A DNA stretch of 53,398 nt from Clostridia bacterium (GCA_018433675.1 JAHDQS010000038.1:1-53398); one strand, 5' to 3'. Counted from the first letter of the stretch, positions 8,060 to 16,163 are shown. The notes: generated from the letters alone by a model not told the origin. Numbers and translations are program-made.

Positions 8060-9229
8060 ATGGAGGGTAAAGGCAAAGAAAATATAGCGGGAATTATTGA
8101 AAAAAGGGCAAAAGAATATCAAAAAGCCCAGCTTGATTTGTTAAAAGAGCTTGTAAGTTATGATACAGGTTCGGGAAATAAAGAAGGAAACGATAAAGTA
8201 GTTGGTATTTTGACCAAAGAGCTAGAAGCCTTAGGCGCATCGGTAAAGCTGGTAAAAGGTGAATATGGAAGTAATATTGTAGCTAAAATAAATGAAAACA
8301 GCCCAAAGGGGAAAATTTTGCTCAGTGCGCATTTGGATACTGTCTTTAAACCGGGGGAAGCGGCAAAGCATCCATTCAAAATAGAAGGGGAATATGCTTA
8401 CGGTTTGGGGATTTCCGACGATAAGGCCGGGGCTGTTGTGGCTTATTACGCCTTGAAAATCATGAATGAATTAAACAAGTTGCCTGCTAAAGAAATTGTT
8501 GTGATATTCAACTGTGATGAAGAAATAGGGTCTCCTACCTCCAAGGATATCTTTAAGGAAGAAGCAAAGAATGCAGAATATGCTTTCGTTTTTGAACCGG
8601 CCAGAGAAAACAATGGTATCATTACCCAGCGCGGAGGAATTGGGTATTATACCATGGAGGTCTGGGGCAATGAGGTTCATGCAGGGATGCGTTTTCAAGA
8701 GGGCAGGAATGCCGTTGTTGAATTGGCGGATAAAGCGCTGAAACTTCATAATATGACTAAGCTGGAGGATAAACTGTTTGTAAATGTTTCCAGCATAGAT
8801 GGCGGGAACGATTTTAGTGTTCCGGTTATGCTTCCTGGCTACGCTAAGATGAAATTCAGTGTAAGATTAAAGGACCCGGATATTATGGAACAGGTAATGA
8901 AAGAAGTTAAAGCCCTTGAAAATCAAATTATTATTGATGGATGCAAAGTAAAAATTCAAGGCGAATTCGTCTATGTTCCGATGAAACGGGAGAATAATTT
9001 AGGCTTATATGAGATTGCGAAAAAGGCCGGTAAGAATATGGGGATAGAATTGGATGAAATTTATACTGCTTCCGGTTCTGACGCAAATCATATTGCTTCT
9101 CATGGAGTACCAACCATCGATGCGTTAGGAGCATACTATTATGGTATTCATACTAAAGAGGAACATATTTTGATTGCCAGCTTAACTGAAAGGACGCAAC
9201 TCTTTGCCAATATATTGGGGCTGCTTTAA
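8060..9229 (+). CDS. M20-family metallohydrolase (carboxypeptidase G2/ArgE-like)
   Basis: This protein of about 389 residues is a two-metal hydrolase that cleaves amide bonds of peptides or N-acyl amino acids. Metal and catalytic residues are in place: H91 and D93 in SAHLDT, D120 in GISDDK, the E154-E155 pair in NCDEEIG, E179 in FEPA, H207 in VHAGM of the lid domain, and a late His in GIHTKEEH. The closest general type is the CPG2-like subgroup. ATG 8060 follows AAGGAAGGG; ATG 8012 and 8018 overlap the tctA stop and are possible. It has no signal peptide, so it acts in the cytoplasm, probably on what the Tct system brings in. The substrate is unknown. Confidence 0.88.
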   Translation: MEGKGKENIAGIIEKRAKEYQKAQLDLLKELVSYDTGSGNKEGNDKVVGILTKELEALGASVKLVKGEYGSNIVAKINENSPKGKILLSAHLDTVFKPGEAAKHPFKIEGEYAYGLGISDDKAGAVVAYYALKIMNELNKLPAKEIVVIFNCDEEIGSPTSKDIFKEEAKNAEYAFVFEPARENNGIITQRGGIGYYTMEVWGNEVHAGMRFQEGRNAVVELADKALKLHNMTKLEDKLFVNVSSIDGGNDFSVPVMLPGYAKMKFSVRLKDPDIMEQVMKEVKALENQIIIDGCKVKIQGEFVYVPMKRENNLGLYEIAKKAGKNMGIELDEIYTASGSDANHIASHGVPTIDALGAYYYGIHTKEEHILIASLTERTQLFANILGLL

Positions 9230-9298
9230 AAAAGAAGATGCCTTGATTCATAAGAAAATTAAAATAGCCCTGTAATTCATTCCTGAATTAAAATACCA

Positions 9299-9328
9299 GA
9301 AGAAGGAGGCACCCTTCTTCTTTTTTTT
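9299..9328 (+). terminator. Rho-independent terminator of the tct-M20 operon
   Basis: An 8-bp stem GAAGAAGG/CCTTCTTC with a 6-base loop is followed by T8. It lies about 70 bases after the M20 stop and just before the second plus-strand sigma-54 promoter region. Confidence 0.8.
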
Positions 9329-9396
9329 GTGTTGTGAAAAGGGTCTAGACAGGGATATTCACAAACATGAAGGGGTTTTTCCATGTACTAAATTGT

Positions 9397-9413
9397 TTGG
9401 CATGAATCATGCA
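9397..9413 (+). promoter_or_regulatory. Sigma-54 promoter of the aldehyde dehydrogenase-M20-larA operon
   Basis: TTGGCATGAATCATGCA has GG and GC 10 bases apart and differs at one base from the tct promoter at 4635-4651. The expected start is near 9424, about 145 bases before the first gene. The leader has a Shine-Dalgarno-like AAGGAG at 9451 followed by short frames of 16-17 codons (ATG 9457, GTG 9467); whether these are leader peptides is open. Confidence 0.87.
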
Positions 9414-9569
9414 AAGATTGTTCTTAGTTGATGTTAATAATTCAATGTAAAAGGAGATGGGACAACGTGAAAGCAGAAATCATTCAATGCAGGGCTATAC
9501 AAAGGTATAGGACTTGATAATGGATAGTACGCAAAATAACAGAATAATAAATTGCAGGAGGAAAGATAC

Positions 9570-10934
9570 ATGAATAATAAGGAACTTACAAATTTGTTAA
9601 TCGAAAAATCAAAGGCCGCTCAAAGAATATATGCCAATTCTAATCAGCAGCAAGTAGACGCTATCGTGAAAGAAATTGCCAAAGCAGTGTTTGATAATGC
9701 CGAGGAACTTGCCCGAATAGCCGTCGACGAGACGGGGATGGGTGTCTATGAGGATAAAGTGACTAAAAACAAAGGAAAGGCTCGTACTATTTGGAACGAT
9801 TTAAAAGACAAGAAATCCGTGGGGATTATTGAGAGAGATGAAAGTACTGGCATTATTAAAGTCGCAAAACCCATCGGTGTAGTTGCATCGGTAGCGCCCA
9901 CCACCAATCCTGTTGTTACTGTCATGAGTAATGCCATGTTTGCGTTAAAAGGCAGGAACTCTATTATCGTTGCGCCCCATCCCCGTGCTAAAAAGTGCAG
10001 CACTTATACAGTAGAATTGATTAATAAGGCCATCGCCAAATACAATGTGCCCAAAAATCTGATTCAGATTATTGAAGAGCCTTCAATTGAGCTTACAAAC
10101 GAACTGATGCAAGCGGCAGATGTTGTGGTAGCAACCGGTGGGGCAGGGATGGTTAAGGCTGCGTACAGCTGCGGAAAACCTGCGTTTGGTGTAGGCCCGG
10201 GAAATGTCCAGTGTATCCTTGACAGAGGAATAGATTACAGTGAAGCGATTCCCAAAGTCATTGCCGGAAGGATCTTTGATAACGGTATCATTTGTTCCGG
10301 CGAGCAAGCAGTAATTGTGCCGGAAGAAAGCTTTGCTAAGGTTATCATGGAATTCACTGAGAACGGCGCTTATTTCATCGATGATCCGAAGGAAAAGGAA
10401 GCACTGAGAAAAGTATTATTTATAGACGGTGTAATTAATCGGGAAGTCGTTGGACAAACTACGCAAAAAATTGCCGAATTAGCCGGAATCAACATTCCGG
10501 CGGGGACAAAAGTTATTTTGGCTGAAGCTGATGGTATCGGTGCAAACGATGTTTTATGCAAAGAGAAAATGTGTCCGATTCTTGCCCTTTTTAGGTATAA
10601 GTATTTTGAACAAGGAGTTGAAATTGCTTATACTAACTTGAAATTTGAAGGAATGGGGCATAGTGCGGTAATTCATTCTAATACATGTGAACACATTGAA
10701 TATACCGGAGATATGTTGCCTGTCAGCAGGCTGGTCGTTAATCAGCCGTGTTCAACCGGTGCGGGTGGTAGTTTCTTTAATGGTTTTGCACCAACAACTA
10801 CATTAGGTTGCGGTACTTGGGGGAATAACAGTATTTCTGAAAATCTGACGTACAAGCATTTAATAAATGTGTCAAGGATAGGCTATTTTATGAAGGACAA
10901 CAAGGTTCCGTCAGATCAGGAATTATGGGGTTAA
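9570..10934 (+). CDS. CoA-acylating aldehyde dehydrogenase (EutE/SucD-like)
   Basis: This protein of about 454 residues belongs to the short CoA-dependent aldehyde dehydrogenases that turn an aldehyde, CoA and NAD(P)+ into acyl-CoA. It has the catalytic Cys242 in NGIICSGEQA, the VASVAPTTNPVVTVMSN segment, ATGGAGMVKAAYS and the GVGPGN motif typical of AdhE-N, EutE and succinate-semialdehyde dehydrogenase (SucD). It lacks the C-terminal alcohol dehydrogenase of AdhE and shows no clear microcompartment targeting tail. ATG 9570 follows AGGAGG at 9556-9561. It heads a three-gene operon behind a sigma-54 promoter. If the nearby GabT makes succinate semialdehyde or malonate semialdehyde, this enzyme could conserve its energy as an acyl-CoA; the substrate is inferred. 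Confidence 0.88.
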   Translation: MNNKELTNLLIEKSKAAQRIYANSNQQQVDAIVKEIAKAVFDNAEELARIAVDETGMGVYEDKVTKNKGKARTIWNDLKDKKSVGIIERDESTGIIKVAKPIGVVASVAPTTNPVVTVMSNAMFALKGRNSIIVAPHPRAKKCSTYTVELINKAIAKYNVPKNLIQIIEEPSIELTNELMQAADVVVATGGAGMVKAAYSCGKPAFGVGPGNVQCILDRGIDYSEAIPKVIAGRIFDNGIICSGEQAVIVPEESFAKVIMEFTENGAYFIDDPKEKEALRKVLFIDGVINREVVGQTTQKIAELAGINIPAGTKVILAEADGIGANDVLCKEKMCPILALFRYKYFEQGVEIAYTNLKFEGMGHSAVIHSNTCEHIEYTGDMLPVSRLVVNQPCSTGAGGSFFNGFAPTTTLGCGTWGNNSISENLTYKHLINVSRIGYFMKDNKVPSDQELWG

Positions 10935-10964
10935 ACAACAAGAAAAACCGGATTGGAGGTTAAA

Positions 10965-12236
10965 ATGAAGACAGAGATGAAGGCAAAGATTTTCCAATAT
11001 ATTGATAAGAACCGAGATAAATTGATTGAAACAGTTCAAAAACTTGTACAAATACCCACTGTCACAGGTAATGAAGGGCCTGGTCAGGATTACATGGCCA
11101 AACTATACAATGATATTGGGCTGGCCGTCGATTGTTTTACACCCGAGATAGATATTGTCAAAAAACACCCAACATTTGTCGAGCCTGATCTCAGTTTTGC
11201 TGGACGACCTAATGTGGTTGGAGTATATGAAGGAACCGGAGCAGGGAGGTCATTGATATTAAACGGTCATATTGATGTCGTATCGCCTGAACCTGTGTGC
11301 ATGTGGCAGTATGAGCCATGGGCAGCAACAATAGTTGGGGATCGTATTTACGGTCGAGGCACAGCCGATATGAAGGCCGGATTAATTTCAAACTATTTTG
11401 CGCTCAAGATGTTGCTGGATCTGGGAATAAAACCGCAGGGCAAAGTTATCTTGGAAAGTGTTGTTGGTGAAGAATCCGGCAGTGGAGGCGGTACGTTGGC
11501 TTGCTTTATGAAGGACTATAAAGCAGATGGTATGATCGCTTCGGAACCCCATAATCTCAATGTTAATATTGCACATGTAGGAATCCTCTACTTTCGTGTC
11601 AAGGTGATGGGGAAAGCTGCGCACGGAGGCTTGGCTCATTTAGGCATAAATGCCATTGGTAAGATGTATCCGATTTATCTTGCCCTAGAGGAATTGGGTA
11701 ATAAACGTGGACAGGAAATCCAGCATGATCTATATATGAGAGGTTCAGGACGTACTGTTCATTTAAGCATTGGGACTATCCAGGCTGGTGATTGGCCGGC
11801 TAAAGTAGCAGGATCTGCAACATTGCAGGGCCGTATTTCATTCGTGAACGGTGAAACGGAAGAGGCAATTAAGGAGTTGATATGTACTACCGTAAACAAG
11901 GCTGTTGAAAACGATCCTTGGTTTAAAGAACATCCTCCGCTAGTAGAGTGGTTTGGCTGGCATAATGAACCATGGTATCAAGACCCTGAAGCGTCATTTG
12001 TGAAAAGCTTTATCAGTTCGGCTGAAAAAACGATGGGAAGGCCTGTTGAATTAATCGGTAGAGCTTCCGGTAATGATGCCCGTTTTGGTCCGCATTTCAA
12101 TACGCCATCGATTTGTTGCGGGCCAAAAGGCGGAGAGATACACGGATATGATGAATATGTTGAAATACCAAGTGTTTTTGAGTACACAAAAGCATTAGCA
12201 ATTTTCATTTGCGAATGGTGTGGGATCAATGAGTAA
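10965..12236 (+). CDS. M20-family deacylase (ArgE/DapE-like)
   Basis: This 423-residue M20 metallohydrolase resembles the acetylornithine deacetylase/succinyl-diaminopimelate desuccinylase group, which removes acyl groups from amino acids. Motifs are the metal ligands in LNGHIDVVSP and GRGTADMKAG, the catalytic pair in VVGEESGSGGG, KAAHGG in the lid domain, and a final metal-site His in GGEIHGYDEY. ATG 10965 follows GGAGG at 10955-10959. It is 30 bases after the aldehyde dehydrogenase and overlaps larA by 8 bases. It is clearly different in sequence from the M20 enzyme at 8060, so the regulon has two hydrolases of separate subfamilies, perhaps for two related amides or two steps. Confidence 0.88.
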   Translation: MKTEMKAKIFQYIDKNRDKLIETVQKLVQIPTVTGNEGPGQDYMAKLYNDIGLAVDCFTPEIDIVKKHPTFVEPDLSFAGRPNVVGVYEGTGAGRSLILNGHIDVVSPEPVCMWQYEPWAATIVGDRIYGRGTADMKAGLISNYFALKMLLDLGIKPQGKVILESVVGEESGSGGGTLACFMKDYKADGMIASEPHNLNVNIAHVGILYFRVKVMGKAAHGGLAHLGINAIGKMYPIYLALEELGNKRGQEIQHDLYMRGSGRTVHLSIGTIQAGDWPAKVAGSATLQGRISFVNGETEEAIKELICTTVNKAVENDPWFKEHPPLVEWFGWHNEPWYQDPEASFVKSFISSAEKTMGRPVELIGRASGNDARFGPHFNTPSICCGPKGGEIHGYDEYVEIPSVFEYTKALAIFICEWCGINE

Positions 12237-13512
12237 TATAACAGAGATGAGAAGAACAGAATACAAGGTGAATTATGGGAAACAATCCCTAGTATTTCAC
12301 CTGCCGAAGGATTATTCTCTTGATATAGTTTCGCCCAAGGAAATGGAGCAATCGTTTATGGAAGAAGACGAAATCATCTTAGAGGCTCTTGGTAATCCTA
12401 TCGGAACAAAACGCTTACATGACCTGGTAAAGCCGGAAGAAAAAGTGGCTATTATTACCAGCGATATAACAAGACCTTGTCCCAGCAATAAGCTGCTTCC
12501 TTTTGTCCTAAAAGAGCTAACGACTGCCGGTGTGAGAAAAGAGAATATTACGATCGTGTTTGCGCTTGGTATTCATAGATGTCACACGGAAGAAGAAAAA
12601 AGAAAATTAGTTGGTGAAATGGTTTATAGCGATTATACGTGCATCGACTCAGATTCGTCAGATGTAATAAGATGGGGATTCACTTCGAGAGGAACTCCTG
12701 TTGATGTATTTCGCGAAGTGGCGCAAGCAGATTTCCGCATTTGTCTGGGAAATATTGAACATCATTATTTTGCGGGTTATAGCGGTGGAGCCAAGGCTAT
12801 AATGCCGGGCGTTTCCAGTAAAGAGGCTGTTAAGAATAATCATAGTATGATGGTTCTTGATGGTGCCGGGATTGGAAAGATATTAGGTAATCCTGTTCGT
12901 GCTGATATAGATGAATTTGGTCGTATAGTCGGTGTTGATTTTATCCTCAATGTCGTACTCAATGAAAAAAAGGAGATTGTTAAAGCCGTTGCCGGGCATT
13001 ATCTTGAAGCCCATCGAGCGGGATGCGAATTCGTCGATCAGCGGAATCTTGTACCTATTTCTGCTTTGGCGGATATCGTTATTGCCAGCCCGGGAGGACA
13101 TCCTAAAGATATAAACCTCTATCAAGCCCAAAAGGGGCTGGAGAATGCCCAATATGCAGTTAAACCCGGTGGGAAGATTATTCTTGTTGCGGAATGCTCA
13201 GAAGGATTCGGAGAGGATGTTTTTGAAGAGTGGATTTGTTCTTCAGAATACACTCCCGAAGGATTAGTCAGGCGGATAAAGGAAAACTTTACCTTAGGAG
13301 GGCATAAAGCCGCGGCAATAGCTAAAATAATGTGCCGCAATGAGATATATCTTGTTTCAAGCCTTAGCCGGTCTATTACGGAACGTTGCCATTTTACATA
13401 TGCTGATAGCATTGAACAGGCACTTGACCGGATTAGACATACCGAACCGGAGTATAAAAGGATAACTTTTATGAAGCTTGCCAATTCTACGATACCAAAA
13501 TATAAGTCCTGA
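12229..13512 (+). CDS. larA: LarA-family nickel-pincer racemase (2-hydroxy acid racemase)
   Basis: This 427-residue protein is a LarA homologue, the enzyme family that inverts 2-hydroxy acids using a Lys-bound nickel-pincer nucleotide. It shows SDITRPCP, GIHRCHT and HHYFAGYSGGAKAIMPG. His179, Lys189 and His205 have the same spacing (10 and 16 residues) as the catalytic His, cofactor-bearing Lys and nickel-ligand His of the lactate racemase as I recall them (H174, K184, H200). ATG 12229 overlaps the M20 gene by 8 bases. LarB, LarC and LarE, needed for the cofactor, are not in the window and must be elsewhere. The family includes lactate, malate and hydroxyglutarate racemases, so the name 'lactate racemase' should not be assumed; malate would fit the co-regulated malic enzyme. 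Confidence 0.88.
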   Translation: MSNITEMRRTEYKVNYGKQSLVFHLPKDYSLDIVSPKEMEQSFMEEDEIILEALGNPIGTKRLHDLVKPEEKVAIITSDITRPCPSNKLLPFVLKELTTAGVRKENITIVFALGIHRCHTEEEKRKLVGEMVYSDYTCIDSDSSDVIRWGFTSRGTPVDVFREVAQADFRICLGNIEHHYFAGYSGGAKAIMPGVSSKEAVKNNHSMMVLDGAGIGKILGNPVRADIDEFGRIVGVDFILNVVLNEKKEIVKAVAGHYLEAHRAGCEFVDQRNLVPISALADIVIASPGGHPKDINLYQAQKGLENAQYAVKPGGKIILVAECSEGFGEDVFEEWICSSEYTPEGLVRRIKENFTLGGHKAAAIAKIMCRNEIYLVSSLSRSITERCHFTYADSIEQALDRIRHTEPEYKRITFMKLANSTIPKYKS

Positions 13513-13515
13513 ATT

Positions 13516-13557
13516 ATAGAAAGTGCCTCGTGCTTGGAGCTACGAGGCACTTTCTAT
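13516..13557. terminator. Long hairpin after larA
   Basis: A perfect 16-bp inverted repeat (ATAGAAAGTGCCTCGT and its complement) encloses a 10-base loop four bases after the larA stop. There is no long T-run, so it may act as a terminator in both directions or protect the 3' end of the mRNA. Confidence 0.75.
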
Positions 13558-13600
13558 AGGTGAAACATAGTATGCTTACTTTTTATTCGCAACATATTTA

Positions 13601-13629
13601 TTGACAGGGCAGCAAGCTGAGTGTAGAAT
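13601..13629 (+). promoter_or_regulatory. Sigma-A type promoter of the small lipoprotein gene
   Basis: TTGACA at 13601-13606 and TAGAAT at 13624-13629 are separated by 17 bases, about 38 bases before the ATG at 13667. It marks the return from sigma-54 control to the housekeeping sigma factor. Confidence 0.75.
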
Positions 13630-13666
13630 GTTAAATACGCGAGATTTCATAACGAGGAGTGACAAA

Positions 13667-14035
13667 ATGAAGAAATTAACACCATTGTTAGTTCTTCTGA
13701 TGATTGCCCTGGTTTTAAGCGGATGTACAGGCAAGGCAATTGAGAATGTCAAGTATAGTCCGGAGCTTATTGAGGATGTTATCGAGTTGACCGATAAGGC
13801 CATTGAGGAAAATGACGTGGAATTGGCACGAAAGATTTGGAGTAGTATTTCCGAAGCAGGTGTCAAAGCAAAAGAAATAGGGGAGGAAGAATTGGCAGAA
13901 TCACTGGCTAAGGCTGCTTCATCCTATGTCCACCTTATTGAATATTTACAAAAGGGTGATGAAAAGGACCTGGCAAAATACCGGGACTGTTTTGAAAAAG
14001 CATTAGAAAAGATAGAAGCAATAGAACCAAGATAA
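13667..14035 (+). CDS. Small helical lipoprotein of unknown function
   Basis: This protein of about 122 residues has a clear lipoprotein signal peptide ending in LSGC, so Cys20 is the anchored residue. The mature part is rich in Glu, Lys and Ala and looks all-helical, with helix-length heptad-like blocks ([56 protein letters not shown]). ATG 13667 follows GAGGAG; the frame continues upstream to 13601 but that part lies over the promoter. It has its own promoter and terminator, so it is a single-gene unit between the catabolic region and yebC. No function can be named. Confidence 0.8.
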   Translation: MKKLTPLLVLLMIALVLSGCTGKAIENVKYSPELIEDVIELTDKAIEENDVELARKIWSSISEAGVKAKEIGEEELAESLAKAASSYVHLIEYLQKGDEKDLAKYRDCFEKALEKIEAIEPR

Positions 14036-14060
14036 TGCCTATAAACGGCATTTTTCTTTT
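14034..14060 (+). terminator. Terminator of the lipoprotein gene
   Basis: AATGCC/GGCATT form a 6-bp stem with a 7-base loop directly over the stop codon, followed by T5-C-T4. Confidence 0.75.
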
Positions 14061-14088
14061 GCCCTTTTATGGCTTGGTGGTTTATAAT
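14059..14088 (+). promoter_or_regulatory. Probable promoter of yebC
   Basis: TTGCCC at 14059-14064 and TATAAT at 14083-14088 are 18 bases apart and lie about 31 bases before the yebC ATG. The -10 is perfect and the -35 is fair. It overlaps the T-tract of the preceding terminator. Confidence 0.6.
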
Positions 14089-14118
14089 AGAATACGGTTA
14101 ATAAAGGGGGTACTTGTT

Positions 14119-14874
14119 ATGTCCGGACATTCAAAATGGGCTAATATCAAGCACAGAAAAGGAAGGCAGGATGCTATCAAGGGAAAGGTATTTACCAAGC
14201 TGGGGAAAGAATTAATTGTTGCGGCGAAAATGGGCGGGGCAAATCCTGAGGCTAATTTCCGCTTGAAGATTGCCATTCAAAAAGCCAAGGCAGCCAATAT
14301 GCCCAACGATAATATCGAGAGAGCAATTCAAAAAGGTGCCGGAGGCCAGGACGATAAGAACTATGAAGAGCTGGTATATGAGGGATACGGGCCGGCCGGA
14401 GTTGCGGTGATGGTCAATATATTAACCGATAATCGTAACAGAACGGCCGGAGAAATCCGCCATATTTTCACGAAAAACGGGGGAAGTCTCGGCGAAACCG
14501 GCTGTGTCGGCTGGATGTTTAAGAAAAAAGGAATAATCGTTATTCGTAAAGAGGACTTGACTATGGACGAGGACGATTTGATGCTGTTGGCGCTGGAAGA
14601 AGGGGCCGAAGATATTGAAACGTCAGACGAAGAGGAATTTAAAGTCGTTACTGCGCCGGAGGACTTTCAGAAGGTTAAAGAAGGCCTGGAAGAAAAGGGA
14701 GTTACCCTTGCCGATGCGGACGTAACCATGGTTCCGGATACTACCGTAGAGGTTACGGATCAGGAACAGGCTAAAAAACTCTTGAATCTGATGGATGTCC
14801 TGGAGGAGCACGAAGATGTGCAGGACAGCTATACGAATTTTGACATTCCGGATGAGGTTATGGAACAGCTATAA
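14119..14874 (+). CDS. yebC: YebC/PmpR-family protein
   Basis: This 251-residue protein begins [18 protein letters not shown], the family signature, and has full family length. YebC-family proteins bind DNA or ribosomes; members act as transcription regulators, and work on YebC homologues points to help with translation of proline-rich stretches. ATG 14119 follows AAGGGGG with 8 bases of spacing; 28 further in-frame codons upstream overlap the promoter and are not used. It sits just before the BofC-like gene and ruvCAB, a common order (yebC-ruvC-ruvA-ruvB). Confidence 0.95.
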   Translation: MSGHSKWANIKHRKGRQDAIKGKVFTKLGKELIVAAKMGGANPEANFRLKIAIQKAKAANMPNDNIERAIQKGAGGQDDKNYEELVYEGYGPAGVAVMVNILTDNRNRTAGEIRHIFTKNGGSLGETGCVGWMFKKKGIIVIRKEDLTMDEDDLMLLALEEGAEDIETSDEEEFKVVTAPEDFQKVKEGLEEKGVTLADADVTMVPDTTVEVTDQEQAKKLLNLMDVLEEHEDVQDSYTNFDIPDEVMEQL

Positions 14875-14944
14875 AATGGATAGATGTTTAAGTTAGCGGG
14901 ACTTGGGCAATAATCACGGTAAAAAGACTAAGGGGATTATTGCC

Positions 14945-15541
14945 ATGTTTTTAAAACAATACAAACATCTTTACATCTGGTTTGTGATGGTTGCCTTTCT
15001 TAGTTTTTTCACCGTTTACATTTATATGTCTGTCACAGCGGGAGATAAAGAAGAAAACATTGAGCAAACCGTTGTTACGGAGATGAAAAAAAGCATTTTG
15101 CCTGAGATGAAGGTCTATTTGCGGGAACAGTATGAGATTTGTAAGGAACACGGATTGTCATGTTGGGAGGATACCCTGCTTCAAGGCGCTGCCAGGAGGG
15201 AACTGGACAACCTTTCTGAAAGTGAGGTGCTGGCTAGGTATCCGGAAGCTGCGGGCTGGAAGGTTTTATGGCAAAAGGACAGCTTGGTTTTAGTGAGGAT
15301 AAAAACAGGACTTTGTCCGCTGCATCAAAAAATGTGGCATTTGGAAGTAGATGAGGATGGGCGGTATATTGAGATCTATTCAGGACCGTCGGCTGTGGGC
15401 AAAGACGGAGGATTGTACAGGCAAACGGGAATAGAGATAGCGAAGCTTCCTGCCGAAATTCAAAACAAGATACGAGAGGGTTTGTTTGAATTTATCAGTT
15501 GGGACGAGCTTGTGGCAATTTTAGACAGTTTTTCGGAATAA
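14945..15541 (+). CDS. BofC C-terminal-domain-like membrane-anchored protein
   Basis: This protein of about 198 residues has one N-terminal membrane segment (LYIWFVMVAFLSFFTVYIYM) and an extracytoplasmic part. The C-terminal 75 residues (CPLHQKMWHLEVDEDGRYIE, then IEIAKLPAEIQNKIREG and DELVAILDSF) resemble the C-terminal domain of BofC, an intercompartmental signalling regulator of sporulation that restrains SpoIVB. ATG 14945 follows AGGGG at 14931; TTG 14903 is an alternative. It lies between yebC and ruvC in the same direction. The BofC link is from remembered family features and is moderate. Confidence 0.6.
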   Translation: MFLKQYKHLYIWFVMVAFLSFFTVYIYMSVTAGDKEENIEQTVVTEMKKSILPEMKVYLREQYEICKEHGLSCWEDTLLQGAARRELDNLSESEVLARYPEAAGWKVLWQKDSLVLVRIKTGLCPLHQKMWHLEVDEDGRYIEIYSGPSAVGKDGGLYRQTGIEIAKLPAEIQNKIREGLFEFISWDELVAILDSFSE

Positions 15542-15632
15542 TCCTTCCTTCGGCTTGCCGGAAAAGTTATGAGGAGGATTATTCGTTTGTAGTGGAGAAT
15601 ACAATCCTGGGGGATAAATGAGGTGAAAAGAC

Positions 15633-16121
15633 ATGATTATCTTAGGAATTGACCCCGGGATCGCTATCACCGGATACGGTGTTTTAGAGCAGAAAGGAAA
15701 CAGATTCAAGCCGATCGAATACGGTGTGATCCGCAGTGGAAAGGAAATGGATACCGCAGAAAGGTTGCGCCTTGTCCATATGGGTATTGCCGAAATTATC
15801 GAGAAATTCCAGCCGGAGCACATGGCGATCGAACAGTTGTTTTTCAGTAAGAACGTCAAGACGGCTCTGACTGTCGGGCATGCACGGGGTGTAGTGATGT
15901 TAACGGCTTGCTTGAAGGGAATGACTATTTCCGAATATACACCGCTTCAGGTAAAACAAGCCGTGGTCGGCTATGGTCGGGCAGATAAAAAACAGGTGCA
16001 ATACATGGTCAAGTCGATTTTGAATCTTGACAAAATACCTAAACCGGACGATGCCGCTGATGCCTTGGCGATTGCCATTTGTCACGGGAATTCATTTAAT
16101 TCTCTTTTGCAGGCATATTAA
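15633..16121 (+). CDS. ruvC: Holliday junction resolvase RuvC
   Basis: This 162-residue endonuclease cuts Holliday junctions during recombination. It begins MIILGIDPGIAITGYG, with the first catalytic Asp (D7) in the DPG motif, then has AIEQLFF (catalytic Glu) and the C-terminal PDDAADALAIAICH carrying the last acidic residues. Length and start are standard, and GAGGTG lies 8 bases before the ATG. It is the first of the ruvC-ruvA-ruvB set. Confidence 0.97.
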   Translation: MIILGIDPGIAITGYGVLEQKGNRFKPIEYGVIRSGKEMDTAERLRLVHMGIAEIIEKFQPEHMAIEQLFFSKNVKTALTVGHARGVVMLTACLKGMTISEYTPLQVKQAVVGYGRADKKQVQYMVKSILNLDKIPKPDDAADALAIAICHGNSFNSLLQAY

Positions 16122-16163
16122 TGCCAAGCAAATTAATGCTGTGTTTGCTTTTAGGAGGGGAAG

